From positions 170,398-213,343 of the forward strand of contig QKBC01000021.1 of assembly GCA_003246205.1 (NCBI GenBank): 42,946 nt of DNA. Reading direction: 5' to 3'. Each line of letters begins with the position of its first letter. The first letter of the stretch is position 1. Made by a program: the position numbers and the translations under genes. The notes below the pieces were generated by a model. That model was not told where the DNA came from. It searched no databases and was given only the letters and a program-made list of their open reading frames with translations. Below are positions 1-8,569 of the stretch, piece by piece. This DNA comes from Flavobacterium haoranii. Lineage in GTDB: Bacteria; Bacteroidota; Bacteroidia; Flavobacteriales; Flavobacteriaceae.

Positions 1-785
1 CGCGAAAACGTATTGGTAAAATAATGAACATTATCTCTATAGTATTTCTCGTAGTTCTGGCGTACTGCCTTAGAGTTGGTATCGACCCAAAGTGTTTCTC
101 CAGTTTCGGCATCCAACATATTTACCATTCCAACATTAGGCAAAGCTTCTTCTCTTCTATCAAAAACTCTGATTCCGGTTACATCGTGCTTCTTAGCTGC
201 AATTTTTAACGTGTGTTCGTACTCTTTTACCATGAAATCAGAGATTAAGAATACAATTGCTTTTTTCTTTAAAACACTCGACAAAAATCGCAATGCTTGC
301 GCTAAATCTGTCTTTCTGCTTTTAGGTTTGAATTCTATTAATTCGCGAATGATGCGTAAAACGTGCGATTTTCCTTTTTTAGGCGGAATGAATAATTCTA
401 TTTCATCCGAAAATAAAATTAATCCTACTTTATCATTATTTTGAGTTGATGAAAAAGCCAGAGTAGCTGCGATCTCAGTTATAATTTCGCTTTTCAGTTG
501 ATTTTTAGTTCCAAAACTTTCCGAACCACTACAGTCTACCATCAACATCATGGTCAACTCGCGTTCTTCTTCAAAAACTTTTACATAAGGTTCGTTATAA
601 CGTGCAGTAACATTCCAGTCAATTGCCCGAACATCATCACCAAACTGGTATTGACGCACTTCAGAAAACGTCATCCCGCGTCCTTTAAAAGACGTATGAT
701 ATTCTCCCGAAAAAACATGATCGCTCAATCTTCGGGTTTTGATTTCTATTTTTCGAACTTTTTTGAGAATTTCTTTGGTATCCAT
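1..785 (-). CDS. DUF58 domain protein, 3' end cut by the window
   Basis: The minus strand is open from an ATG at 785 to the window edge, giving 261 complete codons. The N-terminal half carries the DUF58 signature: GDDVRAIDWN at about residues 49-58, followed by NEPYVKVFEEERE. Next comes a von Willebrand factor A-like core with the metal-binding DCSGSES at about 84-90. DUF58 proteins are usually about 290-310 residues, so only the C-terminal tail is missing. The next gene upstream is moxR, and MoxR plus DUF58 is a standard pair; in Bacteroidetes it normally begins the bat (aerotolerance-type) operon of vWA proteins. The family likely acts with the MoxR AAA+ ATPase as a chaperone or assembly system for exported or membrane complexes. 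The precise substrate is unknown. The identity is sure, the cellular role is not. Confidence 0.93.
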   Translation of the reverse strand, partial: MDTKEILKKVRKIEIKTRRLSDHVFSGEYHTSFKGRGMTFSEVRQYQFGDDVRAIDWNVTARYNEPYVKVFEEERELTMMLMVDCSGSESFGTKNQLKSEIITEIAATLAFSSTQNNDKVGLILFSDEIELFIPPKKGKSHVLRIIRELIEFKPKSRKTDLAQALRFLSSVLKKKAIVFLISDFMVKEYEHTLKIAAKKHDVTGIRVFDRREEALPNVGMVNMLDAETGETLWVDTNSKAVRQNYEKYYRDNVHYFTNTFS

Positions 786-790
786 AATTT

Positions 791-872
791 AAGTCTTAAA
801 GTGAAAAGTCAAAAGTCAAAAGTTCTTCAAAAATTAATTTTTTTGAACTTTCAGACCTTAGGCTTGAGACTT
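791..872. repeat. Inverted heptad-repeat element, empty form
   Basis: This lies between the DUF58 and moxR genes. The left arm (791-825) is built of seven-base units such as AAAAGTC. After a short AT-rich centre (about 826-844), the right arm (845-872) carries related units on the other strand. The right arm nearly matches the right arm of the element at 27806-27837, differing by one inserted heptad and two substitutions. It may fold as an RNA hairpin between the two cotranscribed genes. It could be a non-autonomous mobile or recombinogenic repeat. Confidence 0.6.
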
Positions 873-875
873 CTA

Positions 876-1880
876 TTAAGGCACTTCTACTTCGTTAACG
901 ATTTTATTGATAATATCTACAGAAGTGATGTTTTCTGCTTCTGCTTCATACGTTATTCCAATTCTGTGACGCAATACATCGTGAACAACAGCTCTTACAT
1001 CTTCCGGAATTACATAACCTCTTCGTTTAATGAAAGCATAACATTTAGCTGCTGTAGCTAAGTTGATACTACCACGAGGTGATGCTCCGAAACTGATTAG
1101 AGGTTTTAATTCTTCTAATTTGAATTTTTCAGGATAACGAGTAGCAAAGATGATATCCAGAATATATTTTTCAATTTTTTCGTCCATGTACACTTCACGA
1201 ACGGCTTGTTGCGCACGCAAAATTTGTTCTAAAGAAATCACTTGGTTTACTTTTTCAAAACCACCGCTTAAATTTTGACGAATCACAATACGTTCATCTT
1301 CCATTTTAGGGTAATCAATTACCACTTTTAGCATAAAACGGTCAACTTGGGCTTCCGGTAACGGATATGTTCCTTCTTGTTCCACCGGGTTTTGAGTTGC
1401 CATTACCAAGAAAGGTTTGTCTAACTTAAACGTTTCGTCGCCAATAGTCACTTGTTTTTCCTGCATGGCTTCTAACAAAGCTGATTGTACTTTTGCCGGA
1501 GCACGGTTAATCTCATCCGCCAAAACGAAATTGGCAAAAATAGGCCCTTTCTTAATGGTGAAATCATTTTCTTTGATATTGTAAATCATAGTACCTACGA
1601 CATCGGCAGGTAGCAAATCAGGCGTAAACTGAATTCGACTAAAGCTTCCGTGAACCGCTTGTGACAATGTATTAATGGCTAAGGTTTTTGCCAATCCCGG
1701 AACACCTTCTAACAAAATGTGTCCCTGTCCAAGCAATCCGATTAGCAATCGTTCGATCATTTGTTTTTGTCCCACAATTACCTTATTCATCTCCAAGGTC
1801 AGCAAATCCACAAACGCACTTTCTCTTTCAATTTTTTCATTAATTGCTCTGACGTCTAAAGTAGCAGTATTCTGTTCCAT
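876..1880 (-). CDS. MoxR family AAA+ ATPase
   Basis: This is a 334-residue AAA+ ATPase of the usual MoxR length. Walker A is GVPGLAKT at residues 59-66 and Walker B is VLADEINR at 119-126. It is followed by the MoxR-typical stretches MATQNPVEQEGTYPLPEAQ and FMLKV. The C-terminal lid contains SFGASPRGSINL and the RGYVIPEDV segment. MoxR ATPases act in the cytoplasm as chaperone-like activators of partner vWA/DUF58 proteins. The partner here is the gene about 90 bases downstream on the same strand. The ATG at 1880 is the only sensible start, and the coding sequence ends at 876 inside the edge of a repeat element. In gliding flavobacteria this pair heads the bat operon; the rest lies outside the window. 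Confidence 0.95.
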   Translation of the reverse strand: MEQNTATLDVRAINEKIERESAFVDLLTLEMNKVIVGQKQMIERLLIGLLGQGHILLEGVPGLAKTLAINTLSQAVHGSFSRIQFTPDLLPADVVGTMIYNIKENDFTIKKGPIFANFVLADEINRAPAKVQSALLEAMQEKQVTIGDETFKLDKPFLVMATQNPVEQEGTYPLPEAQVDRFMLKVVIDYPKMEDERIVIRQNLSGGFEKVNQVISLEQILRAQQAVREVYMDEKIEKYILDIIFATRYPEKFKLEELKPLISFGASPRGSINLATAAKCYAFIKRRGYVIPEDVRAVVHDVLRHRIGITYEAEAENITSVDIINKIVNEVEVP

Positions 1881-2060
1881 TTCTTTAATTTTTTAGCGTG
1901 TCAAAAATTAAAAATATTTTTAACATTTCAAAATTCAATATTTATTTAGGACTACGGTGTTAATATAGCGTTAAAAAAAATTGCTCATAAGGCTACAAAG
2001 CTACATTTTATGAATTTCTTTTTATACTTTTAAGAAAATTTTAAATTCTTTCTATTCAAA

Positions 2061-2924
2061 ATGATAAAATCGCCTTTAATAGCCGGTGTTATGACTTGGG
2101 GAGTTTGGGGTAAAAACCTCAACACAAGTGAAATGGTTAAACGGATAAATACTTTTATTTCTGAAGGAATTGTAACTTTTGATCATGCTGATATTTATGG
2201 TGGTTATACTACAGAAGAAAGTTTTGGAAAAGCGCTAGCTGAATCCGGCATTTCAAGGAAAACTATCCAACTTATTTCAAAATGTGGCATTCAATATGTT
2301 TGTGATACCAAGCCGCATAAAATTAAACATTATGATTACTCCAGAAATCACATTGTAAACTCTGTTAACCAATCGCTTAAAAATTTAAAAACCGATTATT
2401 TGGACGTTCTTCTTTTGCACCGACCAAGTCCGCTTTTAAAAGCGGAAGAAGTTGTAGAAACAATTACTGATTTGAAAAATGAAGGTAAGATCTTGGCTTT
2501 CGGTATTTCTAATTTTTTACCACATCAAACAGAACTTTTACGCCGTTATATCCCGATAGAATACAATCAAATACAATTTTCTGCAACTCATTATCATCCT
2601 ATGACAAATGGCGAGCTTGATTATATGCAACTCCATGATATCCAACCGATGGCTTGGAATCCGTTAGGTTCCGTTTTTAGAGAAGAAAATGAGCAGACCA
2701 ATCGATTAAAAATGTTGTTAGCCGATCTGATTCTGAAGTATGAGGTTTCTGCTGAAATTATTTTGCTGGCTTGGATTTTACAACATCCGGCTGCAATACT
2801 TCCGGTGATTGGAACAGCAGATTTGGATCGCATAAAAAATTTGAAACAACTCAACGATTTTTCATTAGAAACAGAAGATTGGTTTGCCATTTGGACAACC
2901 AGTATGGGACATAAAGTACCTTAA
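2061..2924 (+). CDS. Aldo/keto reductase
   Basis: This is a 287-residue NAD(P)H-dependent oxidoreductase with an aldo/keto reductase TIM barrel, close to the YdhF-type branch. Catalytic candidates are visible: D41 and Y46 in FDHADIYGG, K74 in LISKCGI and H120 in LLLHRPSP. GISNF at about 167 and PVIGTADLDRI near the C-terminus complete the cofactor-binding side. The physiological substrate cannot be read from sequence. The next gene begins 21 bases downstream on the same strand, so the two are probably cotranscribed. The start at 2061 gives the normal N-terminal strand that precedes GVMTWGVWG. Confidence 0.93.
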   Translation: MIKSPLIAGVMTWGVWGKNLNTSEMVKRINTFISEGIVTFDHADIYGGYTTEESFGKALAESGISRKTIQLISKCGIQYVCDTKPHKIKHYDYSRNHIVNSVNQSLKNLKTDYLDVLLLHRPSPLLKAEEVVETITDLKNEGKILAFGISNFLPHQTELLRRYIPIEYNQIQFSATHYHPMTNGELDYMQLHDIQPMAWNPLGSVFREENEQTNRLKMLLADLILKYEVSAEIILLAWILQHPAAILPVIGTADLDRIKNLKQLNDFSLETEDWFAIWTTSMGHKVP

Positions 2925-2945
2925 TCCGGAAATTGTGATAAAAGA

Positions 2946-4085
2946 ATGATTAATAAACGTCTACTTATCAAGAATTTATTGGCTCATCATGATGAGAGTT
3001 CATTTTATGATAAGAAGCGCCAACTGAATTTACACACTAAAGAAGGAAAAGCTAAATTTTTAAAGCATATTTGTGCTTTATCTAATTCTAATCCGGCCAA
3101 TAATTCCTATATTATTGTGGGAGTTGAAGATGAAAGTAATGAAATTGTAGGTGATGATTTTTTTGATGATAGTAAAATTCAAAATCTGGTTAATGCTTAT
3201 TTGAATAATCCTCCGAAGATTCAGTATGAGAATATTCATTTTCCAAATCTAAATAAAGATAGGGTTGTAGGTTTAGTTACTATTAAACCGAAAAGTAAAA
3301 TATCTTCTTTCAAAAAAGGGATTTATACTATTTTACCGAACACCAGTTTTGTAAGGAGAGGCAGTAATTCTATTCCTACTGAAGGTAAAATACCATATTC
3401 AAAAAGTAACACTGAAACGGTAATTAGCATTGAAAACAATTCCCGAAATAGCATTGAACATACTTTGGATGGTGTGATTGATTTTCTATACAACCGGCAT
3501 AACGATCTGGAATCTGGCTATAAAGTGTTTAAAGAATTATTTGTGGTTTGCTGGGCAGGTATTCAGAAGAAAGTTAGAAATCAAGAATTGCTTTCCCGTG
3601 TAGATATAGAACTTATAAATGAGCAAATAAAACTGTTTTACTCTGCTCAAGATGAAGTTACATTAGAATTTGATGACCATACCTTCGTTATAACAGAATA
3701 TATTGCACTGGGAATCAATGACAAAACCAGTTACTATCCATTAGAAAAAGTAGTCATCACATTTTTTGACAATGGTTATTATAAGATGGAATCAGAAATG
3801 TTGTTTGAGCCTCCGCAATATAACAGAAAGCTGTTACACCACATTTACAATGCCTGCTTAGCCTTACTTAAAAAATTAGAAAACGGGATTTCTTTGAGTA
3901 CAAGAGAGGAACAAGATTTAGAACATTTACCCTCTACTTTGATGTTGTGTTATTTAAACGGTTTTGAGGACGCCAAGGAAAAGCTTATTAACGCCAAACC
4001 TCTGTTAAAATCATGGAAAGACTTAAGAGCCTACCAATCATTTAAAGAGGTGATGCGTGTTTTGAGAAAAATGAAATACAATTAA
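2946..4085 (+). CDS. AlbA_2 (Schlafen-type) nucleic-acid-binding domain protein
   Basis: This is a 379-residue protein. The N-terminal part (about 10-140) resembles the AlbA_2/Schlafen domain. The residues FLKHICALSNSNPANNSYIIVGVEDE mark the typical helix and strand bearing (I/V)GV(D/E)D, and YTILPNTSFVRRGSNSIP resembles the family's closing VRxG(T/S) strand. AlbA_2 domains occur in transcription factors and nucleases, sometimes in defence contexts. No helicase, nuclease or winged-helix region is recognised in the remaining 230 residues, which are mostly helical and charged. The gene follows the aldo/keto reductase closely and overlaps the convergent small membrane protein gene by 4 bases. 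A role in RNA or DNA binding is inferred from the domain alone. Confidence 0.75.
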   Translation: MINKRLLIKNLLAHHDESSFYDKKRQLNLHTKEGKAKFLKHICALSNSNPANNSYIIVGVEDESNEIVGDDFFDDSKIQNLVNAYLNNPPKIQYENIHFPNLNKDRVVGLVTIKPKSKISSFKKGIYTILPNTSFVRRGSNSIPTEGKIPYSKSNTETVISIENNSRNSIEHTLDGVIDFLYNRHNDLESGYKVFKELFVVCWAGIQKKVRNQELLSRVDIELINEQIKLFYSAQDEVTLEFDDHTFVITEYIALGINDKTSYYPLEKVVITFFDNGYYKMESEMLFEPPQYNRKLLHHIYNACLALLKKLENGISLSTREEQDLEHLPSTLMLCYLNGFEDAKEKLINAKPLLKSWKDLRAYQSFKEVMRVLRKMKYN

Positions 4086-4309
4086 AAAAATTGTGTTCTT
4101 TTTCTCATTAAGATCATTCCGAGAAATCCTAAATTTAAAATAATTCCAAAGAAATAGATTACTTTAAATTCAAGATTTACATCGTTAAAAATCAAATTTT
4201 TAGTCTCTCTTGTAAAATCAAAGAAATACAGAGCTAAATCCATAATGGTATAAACCCAAAGAAAAGCTAAAAAGACTAAAACCATAACAACTTTTGAGAA
4301 CATTTTCAT
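4082..4309 (-). CDS. Small two-helix membrane protein
   Basis: This is 75 residues with two clear hydrophobic segments, VVMVLVFLAFLWVYTIMDLAL near the N-terminus (about 7-27) and VIYFFGIILNLGFLGMIL near the C-terminus. A charged linker (FTRETKNLIFNDVNLEF) separates them and the tail MRKRTQFF is basic. I do not recognise a family. The tail-to-tail overlap with the AlbA_2 gene suggests an independent transcript. The ATG at 4309 gives a sensible start just before the first membrane helix. Confidence 0.55.
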   Translation of the reverse strand: MKMFSKVVMVLVFLAFLWVYTIMDLALYFFDFTRETKNLIFNDVNLEFKVIYFFGIILNLGFLGMILMRKRTQFF

Positions 4310-4421
4310 TTTACTGGGTATTTTTATTCAATAACTTATACTTGTTTTCAAGAATTAAAGTTACGAGAATATACCCTTTGCCTGGATACAGAAAAAATGT
4401 ATATTTTGTTAAAGTTTATTA

Positions 4422-5099
4422 TTAGATAAATCCATGATTTTTTGCCTCTCTTACAATATCTTCATCAGTGCCGCCTTTTATCAAAAAATACTCTTTGATT
4501 TGTGCCTTTCTTTTGTCGATAGCGCTTAAACCTAGATTTATATAATTCGGCATATTTTTAGTTAATACGCCTTTTGCCAGCAATTGGATAATTTCGCGAT
4601 TGTATTCGTCCAGAAAAATGGTGTTTTTATTATCCATCAACTCATTAATACTTTCTTCGACTGTTTTTGTGTAGTAAAATTTATTCTCTATTATACTTTC
4701 AAAAGCATTGAGCAACTCGTCAGCTGTAAAATCACTTTTTACTAATAATCCTTTCGGTTCTATATTTCTTTTTATATCAAAAAGAGTAAATGCCTCTGCA
4801 TGAGAAGTCAAAATCATAATTTTGATTACCGGGAACTTCTTTTTAATAAGCATAGCCAGATCCTGACCTGAAAAAATTTTGGCTTGTTCATAAGGAGGTA
4901 AACTCAAGTCTATGAACGCCATATCAAAAGCATACAAATCTTCTGTTTTGGTAATGATTTCATAAGCTGATTGACAATTATAAGCTGGTGTTACATTAAT
5001 ATCAAAGCCTAAATCATTAAATGTCAAAATACTTTTATACCCTTCAATCATAGAAGGATGGTCATCAATCATTAATATGTTTAGTAGTTTTTTACTCAT
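4422..5099 (-). CDS. Response regulator, LuxR/NarL-like output
   Basis: This is 225 residues. The receiver domain occupies about 1-135, with the acidic pair D12-D13, the phosphoacceptor D64 in FIDLSLPP, T98 in MILTSH and K121 in LLVKSD. The C-terminal part (about 160-225) is a four-helix HTH of LuxR type but degenerate: REIIQLLAKGVLTKNMPNYINLG lacks the usual conserved I-A-xx-L spacing, as is common in Bacteroidetes partners of TPR kinases. The start codon overlaps the end of the kinase gene by 8 bases, which indicates translational coupling and a cognate pair. It probably acts as a cytoplasmic DNA-binding regulator; its targets are unknown. Confidence 0.88.
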   Translation of the reverse strand: MSKKLLNILMIDDHPSMIEGYKSILTFNDLGFDINVTPAYNCQSAYEIITKTEDLYAFDMAFIDLSLPPYEQAKIFSGQDLAMLIKKKFPVIKIMILTSHAEAFTLFDIKRNIEPKGLLVKSDFTADELLNAFESIIENKFYYTKTVEESINELMDNKNTIFLDEYNREIIQLLAKGVLTKNMPNYINLGLSAIDKRKAQIKEYFLIKGGTDEDIVREAKNHGFI

Positions 5100-7119
5100 G
5101 GCTGGCTGCTAGGTTTATTTTAATTAAAAGTGTAGTTCCAGTGCCAATTTCGGAAAAAATTTTGAATTGACCACCAATGTTGCTTGCTCTTTCTTTTATG
5201 TTATTTAACCCGATACCTTTCTTAACTTTGTTTACATTAAACCCTACACCATCATCTTTAATCATCAATGTTAGTTGATTTCCTAATAATGAAACTTTTA
5301 TGAATAATGTTTTGGCTTTTGCATATTTATTACAATTGTTCATTGCTTCCTGAATAATTCTATACAAATTCATCTTTATTGAAGCACTAACGGTATCCCA
5401 CAGTATGTTTTGATCAATTTCTCTAAGGCATTTTGTTCCGTATATTGTCTCTTGTTCCTCGCATAGCTCTTCTAAAATAGCATTAAAATTATTTTGATTA
5501 TGGAATAATGATTCATTTGAGAGTTCGTGAGAAATTCCTCTTACTTCTTTTTCGATGTTCTGAATTTCATTAATATGGGTAAGACATTTTTGAATAGTTT
5601 CCGAATCTGTTTTTTTATTTAATATAAAAAGATTTAACCGTGTACTGGCTAATTTATTCATCACTCCATCATGCAACTCCCTGGCAATCCTTTTCTTTTC
5701 AAAACTACGTACATTGTCTAATTTAGATTGCTGCTCTAACATTAATTGATAAATCTCTTCATTGGCTTGTTGCTGTTCCTGAACCAACAACAGCTGCTTT
5801 TGTTTATTTCTTTGATAAAAAATAATGAAGAGCATTACACCAAAAAAGGCTATTATTAAAGAGCCATACATTATTTTTTCTTTCTGAGATGAAATTTTAT
5901 CTTTTTCGACTATAATTTCATCTGTTTCATATTCAATCCTAGCTAATTTATTTCTAGTATTCCGTTCCTGATCCTGAAGGCTATCGCTTAATGTAATATA
6001 TTCTTTAGCATATTTTAGACCGTTGTCCGGATCTATTCTGGTAAAAAAATCGAGTGTAGTTAATACTTCTTTGTTATAATGAGAAACTTTGGCAAGATCA
6101 TAAGCTTTCTGATTTAATTTCATAGCTTCCAAAGAATCTTTGCCTTCTAAGTAATATTCTGCTAAATGAATTCTACTTTTGATTTTCCCGGCAACGTCAT
6201 TAACGCTGTCTCTAATTTTTAATGCTTCTTTGAAATCTCCTAAAGCGTCTTTTCGGTGTAGTTTAAAATGAGCATAAGCATAATAATCTAAAACAGAGGC
6301 GTACAAAGCCGGATGAAGTTCTTTAATTTTTTTATTTGCCAGCGCTTTTTTATAAAAAACCAATGCTTTATCGAACAAATTTTGACTCAAATATACATGT
6401 CCGATATTATTTAAAATTTGAGTTTCATACAATGGGCTATTGACGTCTTTGCCCATTTTACCAATTTGTTGCAGTGCTTTAAAATAATATTCTAATGATT
6501 TATCATAATTTTTTTGGCCAGCTAACGCTCTCCCTAAATTATCATAACATTCATAAATCAATACTTGTTCTTGAATTGAATTTGCTATTTTTAAAACCTT
6601 AATAGTCTGTGCTTCACTACCTAAAAAATCTTTTTCATATAATAGTACATAAGCTATATGAAGCATTGTCTTAGCTTGGTTGTATTTATCGCTAAGTTTA
6701 TCATACTTTTTTTCTGCTTTCAAATAGTAATAATAAGCGCTATCATTTTTTGACGTGAAAAAATAATAATCCCCTATATAATATTCTGCTTTAGCAATTC
6801 CTAAAGAATCTTTTTGCAGCTCACATAGAGACATGACTCTCTTACTCTGTTTTAAATAATTATCATAATCCAGTAAGGCATAATAACGATTAGCAACTTT
6901 AAAAACATTCTTAATTTTTAAAGAATCCGTATCTGACATCAGATTGACAATAGTTTTTGCCGAATCTAAATACTCTAACTTCTGATTTTTACTTAAATCA
7001 TTATTATAAACTTCTTCAAAATAATAATCCAATTTACTGTCAGAACGAACTTTTTCATCGTTTCCGGTACAGGAGATGATAAAAATTATACTTGCTAAAA
7101 AACAAACGAAATACTTCAA
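5092..7119 (-). CDS. TPR-domain sensor histidine kinase (HisKA_3 type)
   Basis: This is 675 residues. It has an N-terminal signal with a lipobox-like end (IFIISC, Cys17), then a helical TPR array spanning about 35-385 with repeated YYxKAL/ALxFYKKAL-type units. A single membrane helix follows (about 418-435, SLIIAFFGVMLFIIFY), then a coiled coil. The dimerisation and phosphoacceptor box is KKRIARELHDGVMNKLA with His483. The HATPase domain has an N-box around QEAMNNCNKYAKA, and DDGVGFN and GIGLNNIKERA as G-boxes. The TPR array therefore lies outside the inner membrane and could sense a peptide or protein, with the kinase in the cytoplasm. It is coupled to the response regulator by an 8-base overlap, and two tiny exported proteins precede it in the same direction. 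Confidence 0.92.
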   Translation of the reverse strand: MKYFVCFLASIIFIISCTGNDEKVRSDSKLDYYFEEVYNNDLSKNQKLEYLDSAKTIVNLMSDTDSLKIKNVFKVANRYYALLDYDNYLKQSKRVMSLCELQKDSLGIAKAEYYIGDYYFFTSKNDSAYYYYLKAEKKYDKLSDKYNQAKTMLHIAYVLLYEKDFLGSEAQTIKVLKIANSIQEQVLIYECYDNLGRALAGQKNYDKSLEYYFKALQQIGKMGKDVNSPLYETQILNNIGHVYLSQNLFDKALVFYKKALANKKIKELHPALYASVLDYYAYAHFKLHRKDALGDFKEALKIRDSVNDVAGKIKSRIHLAEYYLEGKDSLEAMKLNQKAYDLAKVSHYNKEVLTTLDFFTRIDPDNGLKYAKEYITLSDSLQDQERNTRNKLARIEYETDEIIVEKDKISSQKEKIMYGSLIIAFFGVMLFIIFYQRNKQKQLLLVQEQQQANEEIYQLMLEQQSKLDNVRSFEKKRIARELHDGVMNKLASTRLNLFILNKKTDSETIQKCLTHINEIQNIEKEVRGISHELSNESLFHNQNNFNAILEELCEEQETIYGTKCLREIDQNILWDTVSASIKMNLYRIIQEAMNNCNKYAKAKTLFIKVSLLGNQLTLMIKDDGVGFNVNKVKKGIGLNNIKERASNIGGQFKIFSEIGTGTTLLIKINLAASHE

Positions 7120-7156
7120 GATGAAATTGCTTTTATAGCAAATTTAATAAAATATA

Positions 7157-7342
7157 TCAATCTCTCTTTATATCAATAATTGGCAGTTGTTCATTAGAAA
7201 TAACGGAATTTTGTACTCCTGTCATAACATGATCTTTTACTATATTATTATTTTCTCCTATATTGTTAAAAGATTTTTTTGTAGCTACTGATAATAAAAC
7301 ATATAATACTACTAATCCGAATAAAATGGTTGTATTTTTCAT
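7157..7342 (-). CDS. Small exported or membrane-anchored peptide, 61 aa
   Basis: This is a 61-residue product with one N-terminal hydrophobic segment (TILFGLVVLYVLLSVAT), then a short polar tail rich in Asn, Ile and Val that ends IIDIKRD. It has no Cys lipobox, so it is probably an anchored or signal-peptide-bearing small protein. It lies 34 bases downstream of a small lipoprotein gene whose product also ends in KRD, and 37 bases upstream of the TPR kinase gene, all on one strand. No family is recognised. Its short length makes the call less sure, but a start codon plus signal-like N-terminus within a tight operon supports expression. Confidence 0.55.
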   Translation of the reverse strand: MKNTTILFGLVVLYVLLSVATKKSFNNIGENNNIVKDHVMTGVQNSVISNEQLPIIDIKRD

Positions 7343-7376
7343 TTCTTAAATTTTTATTTCTTTTCTATTTTTTTTA

Positions 7377-7643
7377 TTAATCTCTTTTAGGTTCTGTAAC
7401 AATAGGATCCGTATCCGTCGTTATATTAATAGGAGGAACTGTTACTATAGTATCAATTTCTCTAGCCACAGCTGTTTCACTATTTTGCATTTCACTGCTT
7501 TTTTCAAATGCAGTATAATCAAAATCATCCACAACCATTTGTTCATTATTTACATTTTGTTGAATCTCTAAATCATCAGCTGTACAAGAAACTGCTATTA
7601 GACTCAACGTAGAAATTGCCAAAATAAAGGTTAATTTTTTCAT
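7377..7643 (-). CDS. Small secreted lipoprotein, 88 aa
   Basis: This is an 88-residue product with a good lipoprotein signal: KK, a hydrophobic core, then a lipobox ending LIAVSC at about residue 20, followed by acidic residues (TADDLE) that in Bacteroidetes often favour surface or outer-membrane lipoproteins. The mature part is acidic and low in complexity, with a Pro/Thr-rich end (VPPINITTDTDPIVTEPKRD). It is the first gene of the apparent operon with the 61-residue protein, the kinase and the response regulator. It could be a ligand, an accessory factor or a target of the sensor; this is inference from position only. Confidence 0.7.
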   Translation of the reverse strand: MKKLTFILAISTLSLIAVSCTADDLEIQQNVNNEQMVVDDFDYTAFEKSSEMQNSETAVAREIDTIVTVPPINITTDTDPIVTEPKRD

Positions 7644-7804
7644 AATTTTTAAATTTAAAGGTTAATGCTTACTTTTGTTTGCTTTCTTAAAAAAATTCTG
7701 ATAAAACAAGATAAATAATTGATTATCAAATATTTTTATCAAAAATAAGAAGCTAAAAAATTCTGACCATCCAGTTTTTCTGTATATTTTGTTAAAATTT
7801 TGTT

Positions 7805-8530
7805 ATGCGAAAATTTGTTGTTGGCGATATTCATGGAGGCCTTAAAGCATTACGCCAAATATTTTTAAAAGCACCTGTTTCAGATAATGATACTATAATT
7901 TTTCTAGGAGATTATGTTGACGGGTGGAGTGAATCACCTGATGTATTGGATTTTTTAATAGAACTTCAAACCGTTCAAAATTGTTACTTTATAAAAGGTA
8001 ATCATGATGATTTACTTCTCAATTACCTCAAAACCGGTAACTATAAAGAAGAATGGTTTATTCATGGTGGCGCTTCAACTATTGAAGCCTACAAAAAAGT
8101 TTCTAACCAACAGAAACAAATACATATCGAATTTTTAGAAAACCTGAATGACTATCATTTGGATGAACAAAACAGGCTTTTTATCCATGCTGGTTTTACA
8201 AACATTAGAGGAATCCACGCTGAATTTTTTAAACCCATGTTCTATTGGGACAGAACACTTTGGGAAACAGCTTTAGCTTTAGACCCATCGCTTCCTACAG
8301 AAAGTGATTTATATCCCAATCGACTAAAATTATATTCTGAAATTTTTATTGGGCATACACCGGTCACAAGAATCAATAAAGAAATACCGATTAATGCTTC
8401 TTGTATTTGGAATATTGATACCGGAGCTGCTTTTAAAGGAAAATTAACGATTATGGATGTCGATACTAAAGAATTTTGGCAAAGTGACCCTTTACCACAA
8501 TTGTATCCAACAGAAAAAGGTCGTAATTAA
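7805..8530 (+). CDS. Serine/threonine phosphatase, PPP metallophosphoesterase family
   Basis: This is 241 residues with all three PPP metal-site signatures: GDIHG at 7-11, GDYVDG at 35-40 and GNHD at 65-68. Later metal ligands sit in LFIHAGF and FIGHTPV. The length and motifs match bacterial PrpA/PrpB-like protein phosphatases and related bis(5'-nucleosyl)-tetraphosphatase-type enzymes. The motifs establish a two-metal phosphoesterase but do not decide between protein and nucleotide substrates. The gene is divergent from the kinase operon, with about 160 AT-rich bases between. It is followed after 39 bases by a gene with its own promoter motif. Confidence 0.9.
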   Translation: MRKFVVGDIHGGLKALRQIFLKAPVSDNDTIIFLGDYVDGWSESPDVLDFLIELQTVQNCYFIKGNHDDLLLNYLKTGNYKEEWFIHGGASTIEAYKKVSNQQKQIHIEFLENLNDYHLDEQNRLFIHAGFTNIRGIHAEFFKPMFYWDRTLWETALALDPSLPTESDLYPNRLKLYSEIFIGHTPVTRINKEIPINASCIWNIDTGAAFKGKLTIMDVDTKEFWQSDPLPQLYPTEKGRN

Positions 8531-8540
8531 TCCAAATTTC

Positions 8541-8548
8541 TATCTTTG
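8541..8548 (+). promoter_or_regulatory. Bacteroidetes -7 element TATCTTTG
   Basis: TATCTTTG fits the flavobacterial TAnnTTTG consensus and ends 21 bases before the ATG at 8570. I see no TTG at the expected -33 spacing, so this is a one-element match. It helps place the start at 8570 rather than at the upstream TTG, which lies inside this motif. Confidence 0.5.
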
Positions 8549-8569
8549 TCCTCTCAAACATTATTTAAA

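Noticed and set aside
1..1061. Several plus-strand open frames of 60-190 codons
   Set aside because: They lie wholly inside the minus-strand DUF58 and moxR genes, whose motifs are complete. The plus-strand products are Phe/Ser-rich and match no domain.
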